Below, piece after piece: positions 1-9,257 of a DNA stretch of 64,000 nt (positions within the stretch are counted from its first letter, which is position 1; every line of letters starts with the position of its first letter). The notes below the pieces were generated by a model that was given only the letters and a program-made list of their open reading frames with translations, was not told where the DNA came from and searched no databases. This DNA is from Prodigiosinella aquatilis. GTDB taxonomy: Bacteria > Pseudomonadota > Gammaproteobacteria > Enterobacterales > Enterobacteriaceae. The position numbers were made by a program, and so were the translations under genes. Location: contig CP128857.1 in assembly GCA_030388725.1 (NCBI GenBank), positions 1,364,001 through 1,428,000 of the forward strand. Reading direction: 5' to 3'.

Positions 1-59
1 GATTTTAGCGCTCGGGGTAAATTTATTTACGCCTTTCAGACCAAGTAACGAAAGCCACC

Positions 60-1508
60 ATGAAGTTTATCATTAAATTGTTCCCAGAAATTACCATCAA
101 AAGCTCATCTGTGCGGTTACGTTTTATTAAAATTCTCACCAGTAATATTCGTAACGTTTTAAAATCCCATGATGAAACACTGGCGGTTGTCCGTCACTGG
201 GATCATATTGAAGTTCGGGCACAAGACGAGTTTCAGCACGATAGCATATGTGATGCGCTGACTCGAATTCCTGGCATCCACCATATTCTGGAAGTCGAAG
301 ATCGTGACTATACGGATATGCACCATATTTTTGAACAAACACTGGCAATGTATCGGGAACAGTTGGAAGGGAAAACCTTTTGTGTCCGAGTCAAGCGGCG
401 TGGTAAGCATGATTTCAGCTCTCAGGATGTAGAGCGTTATGTCGGTGGTGGCTTGAACCAGCATATCGAAAGCGCGCGTGTCAATCTGACTGCTCCACAG
501 GTTACGGTGCATCTGGAAATCGAGCAGGATCGCCTGCTGTTGATTAAAGGGCGCCATGAAGGTATCGGCGGCTTCCCGATTGGTACCCAGGAGGATGTGT
601 TATCTCTGATTTCCGGCGGTTTTGATTCCAGTGTGTCGAGTTATATGTTGATGCGTCGTGGTTGCCGTGTCCATTACTGCTTTTTTAATTTAGGCGGAGC
701 GGCACATGAAATCGGTGTGAAGCAGGTTGCTCATTATCTCTGGAATCGTTTTGGCAGTTCACACCGGGTTCGTTTTGTCGCTATTGATTTTGAGCCAGTG
801 GTGGGAGAAATTCTGGAGAACGTCGATGATGGCCAAATGGGTGTTGTCCTGAAGCGTATGATGGTGCGTGCGGCGTCGAGAGTTGCCGAGCGTTATGGTG
901 TGGAAGCACTGGTTACCGGCGAAGCATTGGGGCAAGTCTCCAGCCAGACGCTGACCAATCTACGCTTGATCGATAATGCTTCCGATACACTGGTTTTGCG
1001 CCCACTGATTTCTCATGATAAAGAACACATTATCAAGCTGGCGCGCGAGCTGGGCACTGAAGATTTTGCCAAGACCATGCCGGAATATTGTGGTGTGATT
1101 TCCAAGAGCCCGACGGTAAAAGCGGTAAAAGCAAAAATTGAGCATGAAGAAGCTCATTTTGACTTTTCCATTCTGGACCGAGTGGTTAGCGAAGCCCGCA
1201 ATATTGATATCCGTGAGATTGCAGAGCAAACCCGTCAGGAAGTCGTTGAGGTGGAAACCGTGGCGGGCTTCGTCGCCAATGATGTTTTGCTGGATATCCG
1301 CTCGCCTGATGAGCAGGAAGAGAAGCCGTTGTTGCTGGATCAGGTAACGATCAAGTGTTTGCCTTTCTATAAGCTGGCGACCGAGTTTGGCGATTTGGAC
1401 CAAAGCAAAACCTATTTGCTTTATTGTGCGCGTGGTGTGATGAGCCGATTACAGGCGCTTTATCTGCGCGAACAGGGCTTTAGTAATGTGAAAGTTTATC
1501 GTCCCTGA
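60..1508 (+). CDS. thiI: tRNA 4-thiouridine synthase / thiamine sulfurtransferase ThiI
   Basis: The 482-residue product has the same length as E. coli ThiI. It adenylates U8 of tRNA and transfers sulfur to it, and also supplies sulfur for the thiamine thiazole. An N-terminal ferredoxin-like/THUMP region is followed by the PP-loop SGGFDSS at residues 185-191, with the AMP-binding Asp at 189. A C-terminal rhodanese domain carries the persulfide Cys456 in YCARG, and the partner Cys lies in PEYCGV near residue 344. Both redox cysteines are therefore present, consistent with activity in both pathways. The gene stands alone on the plus strand and converges on yajL, with a terminator between them. 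It begins 59 bases into the window, so its promoter is only partly visible. Confidence 0.97.
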   Translation: MKFIIKLFPEITIKSSSVRLRFIKILTSNIRNVLKSHDETLAVVRHWDHIEVRAQDEFQHDSICDALTRIPGIHHILEVEDRDYTDMHHIFEQTLAMYREQLEGKTFCVRVKRRGKHDFSSQDVERYVGGGLNQHIESARVNLTAPQVTVHLEIEQDRLLLIKGRHEGIGGFPIGTQEDVLSLISGGFDSSVSSYMLMRRGCRVHYCFFNLGGAAHEIGVKQVAHYLWNRFGSSHRVRFVAIDFEPVVGEILENVDDGQMGVVLKRMMVRAASRVAERYGVEALVTGEALGQVSSQTLTNLRLIDNASDTLVLRPLISHDKEHIIKLARELGTEDFAKTMPEYCGVISKSPTVKAVKAKIEHEEAHFDFSILDRVVSEARNIDIREIAEQTRQEVVEVETVAGFVANDVLLDIRSPDEQEEKPLLLDQVTIKCLPFYKLATEFGDLDQSKTYLLYCARGVMSRLQALYLREQGFSNVKVYRP

Positions 1509-1576
1509 GGAAAACACTGGCACGTCTGAGGTTGGTGACAATGTGCACATAGCGGCGGCGATAGTAGAGCGATTGT

Positions 1577-1598
1577 AAAGGCGCAGGCGCGCCTTTTT
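1577..1598 (+). terminator. Rho-independent terminator of thiI
   Basis: The perfect 8-bp stem AAAGGCGC/GCGCCTTT with loop AGGC is followed by further T residues. It sits between the convergent genes thiI and yajL. The A-rich 5' foot means it could also act on the minus strand for yajL. Confidence 0.8.
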
Positions 1599-1602
1599 GC
1601 AT

Positions 1603-2193
1603 TCAGTCTTGATAGTTATAAATTCCCGACGGCAATATCAATTGTGCCGCCACTTCCGCCGCTTTCTTTTTTCCCAAGAGTAGATCAATCAGCTTTAGTG
1701 CGAAGTCCATGCTGGTGCCTGGTCCTTGGCTGGTCAGTAGATTGACACGAGGATCGAAAACCACTCGTTTATCCACCCATTTATCTATGCTGATTTGCGC
1801 TTTCAGGGTCGGATATCCGGTCATGTTCCCCATCGGGAAGATCTGGTGATATTCCAATACCACTGCAGGAGAAGCGCAGATTGCTGCGATAATTTTTCCT
1901 TCCTGGTGTGTCTGACGAATTCGTTCAATCAGTAACGGATTATCACGGAAGCATTCTGCACCCTGCATCCCTCCCGGAAGAACAATAGCATCGAATTCTT
2001 GGTCGACGACAGCAGCCAGCGGCGCATCCGCTACCAGTCTGACACCACGGGAACAGATAATTTCAAGATGACCATCACTCACCACACTGGCGGTGACCAC
2101 CCGTATACCAGCCCTTATCAGTAGATCGATAGTGGTGACAGCCTCCGTTTCCTCGCTACCAGGTGCCAGACATACCAGTACCGATGCGTTCAT
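1603..2193 (-). CDS. yajL: Protein deglycase/chaperone of the DJ-1 (ThiJ/PfpI) family, YajL
   Basis: The ATG at 2193 is preceded by GAGAGGAG and gives 196 residues, the same length as E. coli YajL. The reading frame stays open upstream but lacks support there. The DJ-1 nucleophile Cys106 is in the elbow IAAICASPAV, and the acidic partner is in GSEETE near residues 13-17. Family members protect proteins from oxidative and glyoxal damage, and the exact chemistry is debated. The start lies inside the 3' end of panE (38-base overlap), as in E. coli, so the two are probably translationally coupled. Confidence 0.95.
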   Translation of the reverse strand: MNASVLVCLAPGSEETEAVTTIDLLIRAGIRVVTASVVSDGHLEIICSRGVRLVADAPLAAVVDQEFDAIVLPGGMQGAECFRDNPLLIERIRQTHQEGKIIAAICASPAVVLEYHQIFPMGNMTGYPTLKAQISIDKWVDKRVVFDPRVNLLTSQGPGTSMDFALKLIDLLLGKKKAAEVAAQLILPSGIYNYQD

Positions 2194-3064
2194 AGTCACT
2201 CTCCTCTCGCTTAATATATTCGAACAAACGGCTATTTTCCGGCAATGACAATCCATGAACGCGAGCGCGCTTCAACAGATAACCCGTGATGTAATCAATT
2301 TCAGTGTGTTTTTGTGCCAATACGTCTTGCAGCATGGAGGATGTATTGTCTGCCGTATTCTGAATAATCTGGTTTATATAGAGTAGCAGGCTTTCGGTTG
2401 AAGTATGGAACCCTTCACGCTCCATCACCAGTGCAATTTCTTGACAAAGAGATTGCAGTAATTGCGGGTAAGCCCGTAATTCACCATTGGTACAGTGGTG
2501 TACAACAGTAAGCGGGTTGATGACACAGTTTGCCGCCAATTTCAGCCAGCAGGTAACGGTAATATTGTTATGCCAGGCAACATCCGGAAGGGCATGGTGC
2601 AGTATTTCTGCAAAGTGGCTTTGCGTATCAACGCCATTTATTGAACCAATATGTGTTATCCCAGCAGCCATATGTACAACGGTAGTGGGATCGCGACGTG
2701 CAGCGTGGGTTGTCACACCAAGCAGTACAGGTTGCTTAAGCGTCGGCAGCTCTTCACGGGCACCCATGCCATTATGCAACAGCAGAATGGTACAGTTGGG
2801 ATCAAGCCGTGAGATCAGGCTGGTCACAGCATCAGAAACTTGCCATGCCTTGAGTGTTACCAGTAATAATTCGCTTTGTGCCAGATGTTCAATATCGTTT
2901 GCAGTTAGATTCAGATTACAGTGCTGCCCATTCAGCATCATGACATTCACTGGACAAAACGGTTGTGGAATACGTAACCATCCCTGTACGTCATGGCCCT
3001 GCCGATGTAAAGCTGCGAGCCATAGTTGTCCGATTGCACCGCAACCAAGAACGGTAATTTTCAT
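2156..3064 (-). CDS. panE: 2-dehydropantoate 2-reductase (ketopantoate reductase)
   Basis: The 302-residue product is a NADPH-dependent enzyme that reduces ketopantoate to pantoate for coenzyme A synthesis. The nucleotide-binding glycine motif GCGAIG is at residues 7-12. The catalytic Lys/Asn segment WLKLAANCVINP marks the start of the helical C-terminal domain. The usual family length is about 303 residues. It is the first gene of a two-gene unit with yajL and is divergent from yajQ, with about 200 bases between them. Confidence 0.95.
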   Translation of the reverse strand: MKITVLGCGAIGQLWLAALHRQGHDVQGWLRIPQPFCPVNVMMLNGQHCNLNLTANDIEHLAQSELLLVTLKAWQVSDAVTSLISRLDPNCTILLLHNGMGAREELPTLKQPVLLGVTTHAARRDPTTVVHMAAGITHIGSINGVDTQSHFAEILHHALPDVAWHNNITVTCWLKLAANCVINPLTVVHHCTNGELRAYPQLLQSLCQEIALVMEREGFHTSTESLLLYINQIIQNTADNTSSMLQDVLAQKHTEIDYITGYLLKRARVHGLSLPENSRLFEYIKREESDYERIGTGMSGTW

Positions 3065-3271
3065 GCATATCTCCCTTTATAAAGGCGGGAACTCTCGTTC
3101 TTGTTTAGGCCTATAATAGGCTGTTCCCCCTACCAGTAGCCTAGAACAGACTAATAAGCTGTGATTGTAGAATAAAGTCTAACCACAATAATCCTCGTGT
3201 TGCCTCGCATTTTGTTTATGAGATGGGAACGGTTATTATGCTCGGCAGCGATTTTGTCAGGAGAGAAAATT

Positions 3272-3763
3272 ATGCCATCTTTCGATATAGTTTCGGAAAT
3301 TGATATGCAGGAAACGCGTAACGCAGTAGAAAATGCCACACGTGAACTCGGTACCCGTTGGGATTTTCGTAATATTCCTGCCAGCTTTGATCTAAATGAG
3401 AAAGCGCAAACGATCAAGGTCACTAGTGAGTCTGATTTTCAAGTAAAACAGTTGGTAGACATTTTGCGGGAGAAACTGTCTAAACGCGGGATCGACGGTG
3501 GTGCGCTGGAAATCCCAGAAGAAATGGAACGCAGCGGCAAGACATATAGTGTTGAGGCAAAACTGAAACAAGGTATCGAAACCGCGTTGGCGAAAAAACT
3601 CGTCAAGTTGATCAAAGACAGCAAGCTTAAAGTGCAAGCACAAATTCAGGGTGAGCAAGTTAGGATAACAGGCAAATCCCGTGATGAGTTGCAAAGCGTT
3701 ATTACGTTGGTGCGTGGTGCTGAATTAGGGCAACCGTTTCAGTTCAGCAACTTCCGTGATTAG
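3272..3763 (+). CDS. yajQ: Nucleotide-binding protein YajQ (UPF0234)
   Basis: The start at 3272 has a GGAGAG ribosome site and gives 163 residues, the E. coli length. An in-frame extension to 3197 has no ribosome site and would be atypical. The YajQ family consists of two ferredoxin-like folds that bind nucleotides. In Xanthomonas a member binds cyclic di-GMP; in enterobacteria the function is not settled. The conserved N-terminus MPSFDIVSEID is present. The gene is monocistronic. Confidence 0.94.
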   Translation: MPSFDIVSEIDMQETRNAVENATRELGTRWDFRNIPASFDLNEKAQTIKVTSESDFQVKQLVDILREKLSKRGIDGGALEIPEEMERSGKTYSVEAKLKQGIETALAKKLVKLIKDSKLKVQAQIQGEQVRITGKSRDELQSVITLVRGAELGQPFQFSNFRD

Positions 3764-3815
3764 TGCTAAAGGACTCGCATAGCGGTAGTGCCTGTCCATT
3801 GAGAAAAACAGACTT

Positions 3816-3843
3816 GGGGGAACACCATTTTCGACGTTCCCCC
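3816..3843. other. GC-rich hairpin between yajQ and yajR
   Basis: The perfect inverted repeat GGGGGAAC/GTTCCCCC has a 12-base loop. No T-tract follows on either strand, so it may be a 3' stabilising structure or a Rho-linked end shared by the two convergent genes. Confidence 0.5.
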
Positions 3844-3886
3844 GAGAGCTCAATGTGATGATTTCCATGACAATACTACGGCGTTA

Positions 3887-5251
3887 TCAGCATTGACTGA
3901 GCAATTGTTCCAGATTTTGCCTACTGGTTTTTTTATTATCGATTTTTACATAGGCACTGTACTCGTCCGGAACGATGACGACATCGGCAACGCCAGGAGC
4001 CGTACACAGTTTCTGAACCAGAGCATTATCCTGTAGGGCAAGATCCGATAAAGTAAGTCTTAAACTGCTTAGATACGGTGGCTCTTGCATAGTGAAACTC
4101 ACCAGCAGCCATGCTATACCCACTACGGCCCCTGCACCAAACACCAGCGGTGCACCGTGCAAATCAAACAGAGCCCCTCCCATACTTCCGCCGATGGCAA
4201 CGCCAATAAACTGTGTTGTGGAGTAAATACCCATCGCCGTACCTTTATAACTGGCAGGAGACTCTTTACTGATCAACGATGGTAGTAGTGCTTCCATGAC
4301 ATTAAAGCCCAGGAAGAATAACTGAATCCCGAAAATGATATACCACAGACGATGGCCCGAAATGAATAACACCAGTTCAGCGGTAATAAGTATCAGGATA
4401 CAAAAGATAAATACCTGTTTCATGCGACGCTTGACTTCGGCATAAATGACGATGGGAATGATTGCAGCAAAGGCAATAAGCATGGTTCCCAGGTAGACTT
4501 TCCAGTGATTCTGCGGTGCTAAACCAGCCTGTTCCATTATTCGAGGTAACGCGACAAAGCTCGACATCAGCAGAATATGCAAACACATAATACCGGCATT
4601 CAGTTTCAGCAGGCGGCTATTCGTTAATACTTTGCTGAAGTTGCCACGGACAATTGCGGATTCTCGATTAAGAATATGCGTTGATGAGGTGGGAATTAAT
4701 ATCAATGTGATGATAATCGCCAGACCGGATAATACTGCAATCCCCCAGAATAGGGCATGTAGCCCCAGAGTGTGCGTCACGATAGGGCCAATAACCATCG
4801 CAATGGCGAAAGTAATGCCAAAGCTGATACCAATAAAAGCCATTGCCTTTGTTCGGTTTTGTTCACGTGTCAAATCAGAAAGTAGCGCCATCACCGCCGC
4901 AGAGATAGCGCCGGAACCTTGCATAGCACGTCCGAGAATAATCCCCCATATTGAACTGCTGAGAGCTGCAACAACACTCCCCAGAGCAAATACAAGCAAT
5001 CCACCAACAATCAGTGGTTTACGGCCAATACGATCTGACATAAGGCCCAGCGGAATTTGAAATATTGCCTGCATCAGGCCATAAATTCCGATCGCAATAC
5101 CAATAAGAGATTCATTGGCACCCTGCAAGGCCATACCGTAGGTGGTCAAAACCGGGAGAACCATGAACATGCCAAGCATGCGTAGAGAAAATACTGCGCC
5201 AAGTCCCCATGTCGCACGCAATTCTGTAGGTGTCATTCTATTGTCGTTCAT
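3887..5251 (-). CDS. yajR: Major facilitator superfamily transporter YajR
   Basis: The 454-residue product equals E. coli YajR in length. It has twelve predicted membrane helices, with MFS motif A (LMSDRIGRKPLIVGG) in the cytoplasmic loop after helix 2. A soluble C-terminal domain of about 65 residues corresponds to the ferredoxin-like YAM domain that sets this transporter apart from other drug:proton antiporters. The substrate is unknown. The gene lies downstream of the cyo cluster on the same strand, but a strong cyo terminator and about 100 bases separate them, so it probably has its own promoter. Confidence 0.93.
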   Translation of the reverse strand: MNDNRMTPTELRATWGLGAVFSLRMLGMFMVLPVLTTYGMALQGANESLIGIAIGIYGLMQAIFQIPLGLMSDRIGRKPLIVGGLLVFALGSVVAALSSSIWGIILGRAMQGSGAISAAVMALLSDLTREQNRTKAMAFIGISFGITFAIAMVIGPIVTHTLGLHALFWGIAVLSGLAIIITLILIPTSSTHILNRESAIVRGNFSKVLTNSRLLKLNAGIMCLHILLMSSFVALPRIMEQAGLAPQNHWKVYLGTMLIAFAAIIPIVIYAEVKRRMKQVFIFCILILITAELVLFISGHRLWYIIFGIQLFFLGFNVMEALLPSLISKESPASYKGTAMGIYSTTQFIGVAIGGSMGGALFDLHGAPLVFGAGAVVGIAWLLVSFTMQEPPYLSSLRLTLSDLALQDNALVQKLCTAPGVADVVIVPDEYSAYVKIDNKKTSRQNLEQLLSQC

Positions 5252-5358
5252 TAATACCTCTAGCTATCAGTCAGCGCTATTTTAGTTCGCTAAGCGTCAA
5301 CCCGTAAACGACAGCTTTGTTAACTGATATGTGATTGGCTATGACGACAGGAGGGTGT

Positions 5359-5385
5359 AAAAAAACAGACGAGCATTCTCGTCTG
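5359..5385 (-). terminator. Terminator of the cyo operon
   Basis: On the minus strand the stem CAGACGAG/CTCGTCTG with loop AATG is followed by seven T residues. It lies 20 bases after the cyoE stop codon. Confidence 0.9.
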
Positions 5386-5405
5386 CTATAGTGTGAAACG
5401 GTTGA

Positions 5406-6299
5406 TCAGTGCAGGTAGGTGAGTAATGCTTCTTGTGCCGGAGCGATGGAGTCTACGGACATCATGATACTTAATGAAGTAATCGCCACAATAGAGAACA
5501 CAAATAATTTTCGCGCCCATACCCGGTCATCAGTGAGTGTTTTATAACCAGAAAGTGCCATTCCCAGCCACCATACGCTGACAGCTGCAGCTACAATTAA
5601 ATACTTATAACCTGCATAACCGCCGATAGAAAGCATCAGCGTGGCGATCATAAATGCCAGAATGTAGAGCGTGATATGATTTTTAGCGACAGAGATACCT
5701 TTTACCACCGGTAACACGGGAATATTGGCTACCTGATAATCTTTAAAACGGAAAATAGCTATGGCATAGGAATGTGGCATCTGCCAAAGACTAAAAATCA
5801 GTAACAGGATAAAGGCTCCCGCATCAAACTGATTACTGACTGCACAATAGCCAATTACCGGAGGCGCAGCCCCGGATAAACTGCCAACCAATGTGCCGTA
5901 GACAGAATGCCGTTTCATATAAAGACTATATACGCCGACATAAACCACAAAACCCATCACTGCCAACCACATGGCCAGCGGATTTGCTGCGATGTACAGT
6001 AATGCAAAACCAGCAATACCTAACAGAGACGCGTAAACTAGAGTTACCTTCAGTGGAATAAGACCCTTAACCAGCACTCTGTTCTTGGTTCTCTCCATTT
6101 TTTTGTCGATGTCACGATCGATTACGTTGTTAAAGACACAACCTGATGCGACAACCAGTGACACACCAATCAGCGTCGCAGCAAACAAGGGATAATCAAT
6201 GACTCCCTTGGCTGCCAGTAAAAAACCGCCAATAACAGAAATTAGATTACCAAAAATAATTCCTGGTTTGGTGACCTGCAGGTATTGCTTAATCATCAT
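5406..6299 (-). CDS. cyoE: Protoheme IX farnesyltransferase (heme O synthase)
   Basis: The 297-residue membrane enzyme of the UbiA family transfers a farnesyl group to heme b, making the heme o used in the CyoB active site. The prenyl-diphosphate/Mg binding region reads NVIDRDIDKKMERT, the usual aspartate-rich motif, and the remainder is hydrophobic with about seven to nine helices. It is the last gene of cyoABCDE, starting 11 bases after cyoD. Confidence 0.96.
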   Translation of the reverse strand: MMIKQYLQVTKPGIIFGNLISVIGGFLLAAKGVIDYPLFAATLIGVSLVVASGCVFNNVIDRDIDKKMERTKNRVLVKGLIPLKVTLVYASLLGIAGFALLYIAANPLAMWLAVMGFVVYVGVYSLYMKRHSVYGTLVGSLSGAAPPVIGYCAVSNQFDAGAFILLLIFSLWQMPHSYAIAIFRFKDYQVANIPVLPVVKGISVAKNHITLYILAFMIATLMLSIGGYAGYKYLIVAAAVSVWWLGMALSGYKTLTDDRVWARKLFVFSIVAITSLSIMMSVDSIAPAQEALLTYLH

Positions 6300-6310
6300 T
6301 TACGGCTCTG

Positions 6311-6643
6311 TTACTGAAGCATCATGTTGTAGTGTGTGCTCCACATGATCCATATGGAACCCGTTACCACAATTCCGATAATCAGGACGGTGAAGACAAG
6401 TGCTACCACATTCCACCGTCCTTCTGAAGACGTGTTCAGATGCAGGAAATACACTAAATGCACCAGGATCTGAATTATCGCGCAACCTACCACGGTAAGA
6501 ATAACGGTACTATTGGAAGCTGAGCCAGTCATCACCATGGAGAAGGGAATGACAGTGAGGATAATCGATAATATAAAACCTGTCAGATACGATTTTACGC
6601 TGCCGTGACTGGCGCCTGCCTGATCGTATGTTGAATGACTCAT
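6311..6643 (-). CDS. cyoD: Cytochrome bo3 ubiquinol oxidase subunit IV
   Basis: The start at 6643 (MSHSTYDQ) gives 110 residues with three membrane helices, against 109 in E. coli. This accessory subunit aids assembly of the CuB site. Its ATG shares one base with the cyoC stop codon (TAATG), indicating translational coupling. A longer reading frame upstream lies within cyoC and is not used. Confidence 0.95.
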   Translation of the reverse strand: MSHSTYDQAGASHGSVKSYLTGFILSIILTVIPFSMVMTGSASNSTVILTVVGCAIIQILVHLVYFLHLNTSSEGRWNVVALVFTVLIIGIVVTGSIWIMWSTHYNMMLQ

Positions 6644-7257
6644 TACATCGCCCCCATCAGGTAAACAACGGTGAAGACACAAATCCATACCACGTCAAGG
6701 AAGTGCCAGAACAGGCTGAGACACATCAGCCGTGTTTGATTTGTAGCAGTAAGACCACGGCGAGATACCTGAATCATCATGATAATGATCCAAATCAGAC
6801 CGGACGTCACATGAATACCGTGAGTTCCCACCAGTGCAAAGAAGGCAGACAGGAAGGCACTGCGATCCGGGCCAAATCCTTCGGCAATCAGGTGATGGAA
6901 TTCGTAAACTTCCATCATGATAAACACGAGACCGCACAGAAACGTCAGTGCTAGCCAGGTGGTAACCTGTGATTTTTTGCCCTTGTTCATGGCAACGATA
7001 GCCATGCCGTAAGTAATACTACTGAAAAGCAACGCGAAGGTTTCAACCAGAACAAAGGGCAGCTCGAAAATATCTTTTCCTGTTGGGCCACCCGCTACGC
7101 CATTCACCAGTACTGAATACGTTGCGAACAGACACGCAAACAAAATACAGTCGCTCATCAGGTAGATCCAGAAGCCGAATACTTTGGTCGCTCCTGTATC
7201 ATGATGCCCATGCTCAACATGGGCTGCATTATGGTTAGTCAGAGTTTCAGTGGACAT
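6643..7257 (-). CDS. cyoC: Cytochrome bo3 ubiquinol oxidase subunit III
   Basis: The 204-residue product starts at MSTETLTNH, identical in length to the E. coli subunit, with five membrane helices. It is the structural subunit of the heme-copper oxidase. The start overlaps the 3' end of cyoB by 11 bases. The His-rich N-terminus (HNAAHVEHGHHD) precedes the first helix. Confidence 0.95.
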   Translation of the reverse strand: MSTETLTNHNAAHVEHGHHDTGATKVFGFWIYLMSDCILFACLFATYSVLVNGVAGGPTGKDIFELPFVLVETFALLFSSITYGMAIVAMNKGKKSQVTTWLALTFLCGLVFIMMEVYEFHHLIAEGFGPDRSAFLSAFFALVGTHGIHVTSGLIWIIIMMIQVSRRGLTATNQTRLMCLSLFWHFLDVVWICVFTVVYLMGAM

Positions 7258-9238
7258 TTTTCGCGCCTGCCTTGCTGATTTGATCGAAATGCTGATTCTC
7301 GATGTGCTCAATTTCTTTAACTGGAACGTAGTAATCAACATCCTCGTTAAAGCTATGTATGATCCAGGTCGAAATCATGCCGACGAAACAGATAATCGCC
7401 ATCCACCAGATATCCCATATCATGGCGAAACCAAACACCAGGCCAAACGCTGCGATGATTACCCCTGCACCAGTGTTTTTAGGCATATGAATTTCTTCAT
7501 ATTTAGCTGGTTTACGATAAGCATCACCTTTCTCTTTGATTTCCCAAAAGGCATCGCGTTCATTAACGTGTGGAACAATGGCAAAGTTATAAAACGGCGG
7601 TGGAGAGGATGTCGACCATTCCAGTGTACGTGCATCCCATGGGTCACCCGTCAGATCGCGATTCAGATGGCGATCACGGATACTAACAGTGAACTGGATT
7701 ATCTGGCATAAAATACCGAGTGCAATTAATCCGGCACCAGCTGATGCCACTACCAGCAGCGGATGGAATTCCGGGTTGATGTGTTGACTCAGACGACGGG
7801 TCATGCCCATGAAACCTAATGCATATAGCGGCATAAAGGCGACAAAGAAACCAATGATCCAGAACCAAAAAGCACGTTTACCCCAGGTTTCGTTCAATGT
7901 GAAACCGAAGGCTTTCGGGAACCAATACGTGATACCTGCGAAGCAGCCAAATACCACACCACCAATGATCACGTTGTGAAAATGAGCAATCAGGAACAGG
8001 CTGTTATGCAACACAAAATTGGCGCCGGGAACCGCCAGCAGTACACCTGTCATGCCGCCAATAGTGAAGGTGATAATGAAACCGATAGTCCACAACATTG
8101 AAGAGTGAGGCTGGATGCGTCCCTGATACATGGTAAACAACCAGTTAAATATTTTAACCCCGGTTGGGATCGAAATAATCATGGTCGCTATGCCGAAGAA
8201 AGCATTGACGTTTGCACCGGATCCCATTGTAAAGAAGTGGTGCAACCAGACAATGAAAGACAAAATGGTAATGGCAATTGTTGCCCAAACCAGGGAAGTA
8301 TACCCAAACAGACGTTTTTTACAGAATGTCGCTACTACTTCGGAATAAACACCAAATACCGGCAGTATCAGAATGTAAACTTCTGGATGTCCCCACGCCC
8401 ATATCAGGTTGATATACATCATCATATTGCCACCCATATCGTTAGTGAAGAAATGGGTGCCAAGGTAACGATCAAGCGTCAGTAATGCGATAGTAACCGT
8501 CAGGATCGGAAACGCAGCAATGATCAATATGTTGGTACATAATGCTGTCCAAGTGAAAACCGGCATTTTCATCAGGCTCATGCCCGGTGCGCGCATTTTC
8601 ATAATCGTGGCGAAGAAGTTCACCCCGGTCAGTGTGGTACCTATGCCGGATATCTGTAGACTCCATATCCAGTAATCGACACCTACGCCAGGACTATACT
8701 CCTTACCTGAAAGGGGCGGGTAGGCTACCCAGCCAGTTTGTGCGAACTCGCCAATCCCGAGCGAAAGGTTAACCAGAATCACACCAGCCACAAAAAACCA
8801 GAAACTGAGCGAGTTCAGGAAGGGGAAGGCAACGTCACGGGCACCGATTTGCAGCGGAACGGCAAGGTTCATCAAACCCACGACGAAAGGCGTTGCCACG
8901 AAGAAAATCATGATAACGCCATGTGCGGTAAAAATCTGGTCATAGTGGTGAGGCGGCAGGAATCCGGCTTCGCCAGCAGAGGCCAGTGTCTGCTGGGTAC
9001 GCATCATGATGGCATCAGCGAAACCGCGCAGCATCATGACAAAAGCGACGATAATGTACATTATGCCGATTTTTTTGTGGTCAACAGAGGTAAACCACTC
9101 CGACCACAGCCATTTCCATTTGCCGAAATAGGTGATAGCGGACAACAGCGCTAATCCACCCAGAATGATCGCTGCGACGGTGACCATGATGATTGGTTCA
9201 TGGTATGGAATCGCATCAAGAGTTAATTTTCCGAACAT
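7247..9238 (-). CDS. cyoB: Cytochrome bo3 ubiquinol oxidase subunit I
   Basis: This 663-residue catalytic subunit carries low-spin heme b, heme o3 and CuB, and pumps protons while reducing oxygen. All the metal ligands are visible: the heme ligand His in FTAHGVIM, the CuB ligand and crosslinked tyrosine in WGHPEVYIL, the CuB pair in WLHHFF, and the two heme ligands in IAHFHNV. The length equals the E. coli protein. It is the second gene of the operon, 19 bases after cyoA. Confidence 0.98.
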   Translation of the reverse strand: MFGKLTLDAIPYHEPIIMVTVAAIILGGLALLSAITYFGKWKWLWSEWFTSVDHKKIGIMYIIVAFVMMLRGFADAIMMRTQQTLASAGEAGFLPPHHYDQIFTAHGVIMIFFVATPFVVGLMNLAVPLQIGARDVAFPFLNSLSFWFFVAGVILVNLSLGIGEFAQTGWVAYPPLSGKEYSPGVGVDYWIWSLQISGIGTTLTGVNFFATIMKMRAPGMSLMKMPVFTWTALCTNILIIAAFPILTVTIALLTLDRYLGTHFFTNDMGGNMMMYINLIWAWGHPEVYILILPVFGVYSEVVATFCKKRLFGYTSLVWATIAITILSFIVWLHHFFTMGSGANVNAFFGIATMIISIPTGVKIFNWLFTMYQGRIQPHSSMLWTIGFIITFTIGGMTGVLLAVPGANFVLHNSLFLIAHFHNVIIGGVVFGCFAGITYWFPKAFGFTLNETWGKRAFWFWIIGFFVAFMPLYALGFMGMTRRLSQHINPEFHPLLVVASAGAGLIALGILCQIIQFTVSIRDRHLNRDLTGDPWDARTLEWSTSSPPPFYNFAIVPHVNERDAFWEIKEKGDAYRKPAKYEEIHMPKNTGAGVIIAAFGLVFGFAMIWDIWWMAIICFVGMISTWIIHSFNEDVDYYVPVKEIEHIENQHFDQISKAGAKNVH

Positions 9239-9257
9239 CGTATTATCCCTCGGTTCC

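Noticed and set aside
2156..2193. Overlap of yajL and panE considered as a frameshift
   Set aside because: Both proteins are full length and the same overlap is normal in E. coli.
8738..9154. Long plus-strand frames opposite cyoB and cyoC
   Set aside because: Low-complexity antisense shadows of conserved membrane genes without start signals.
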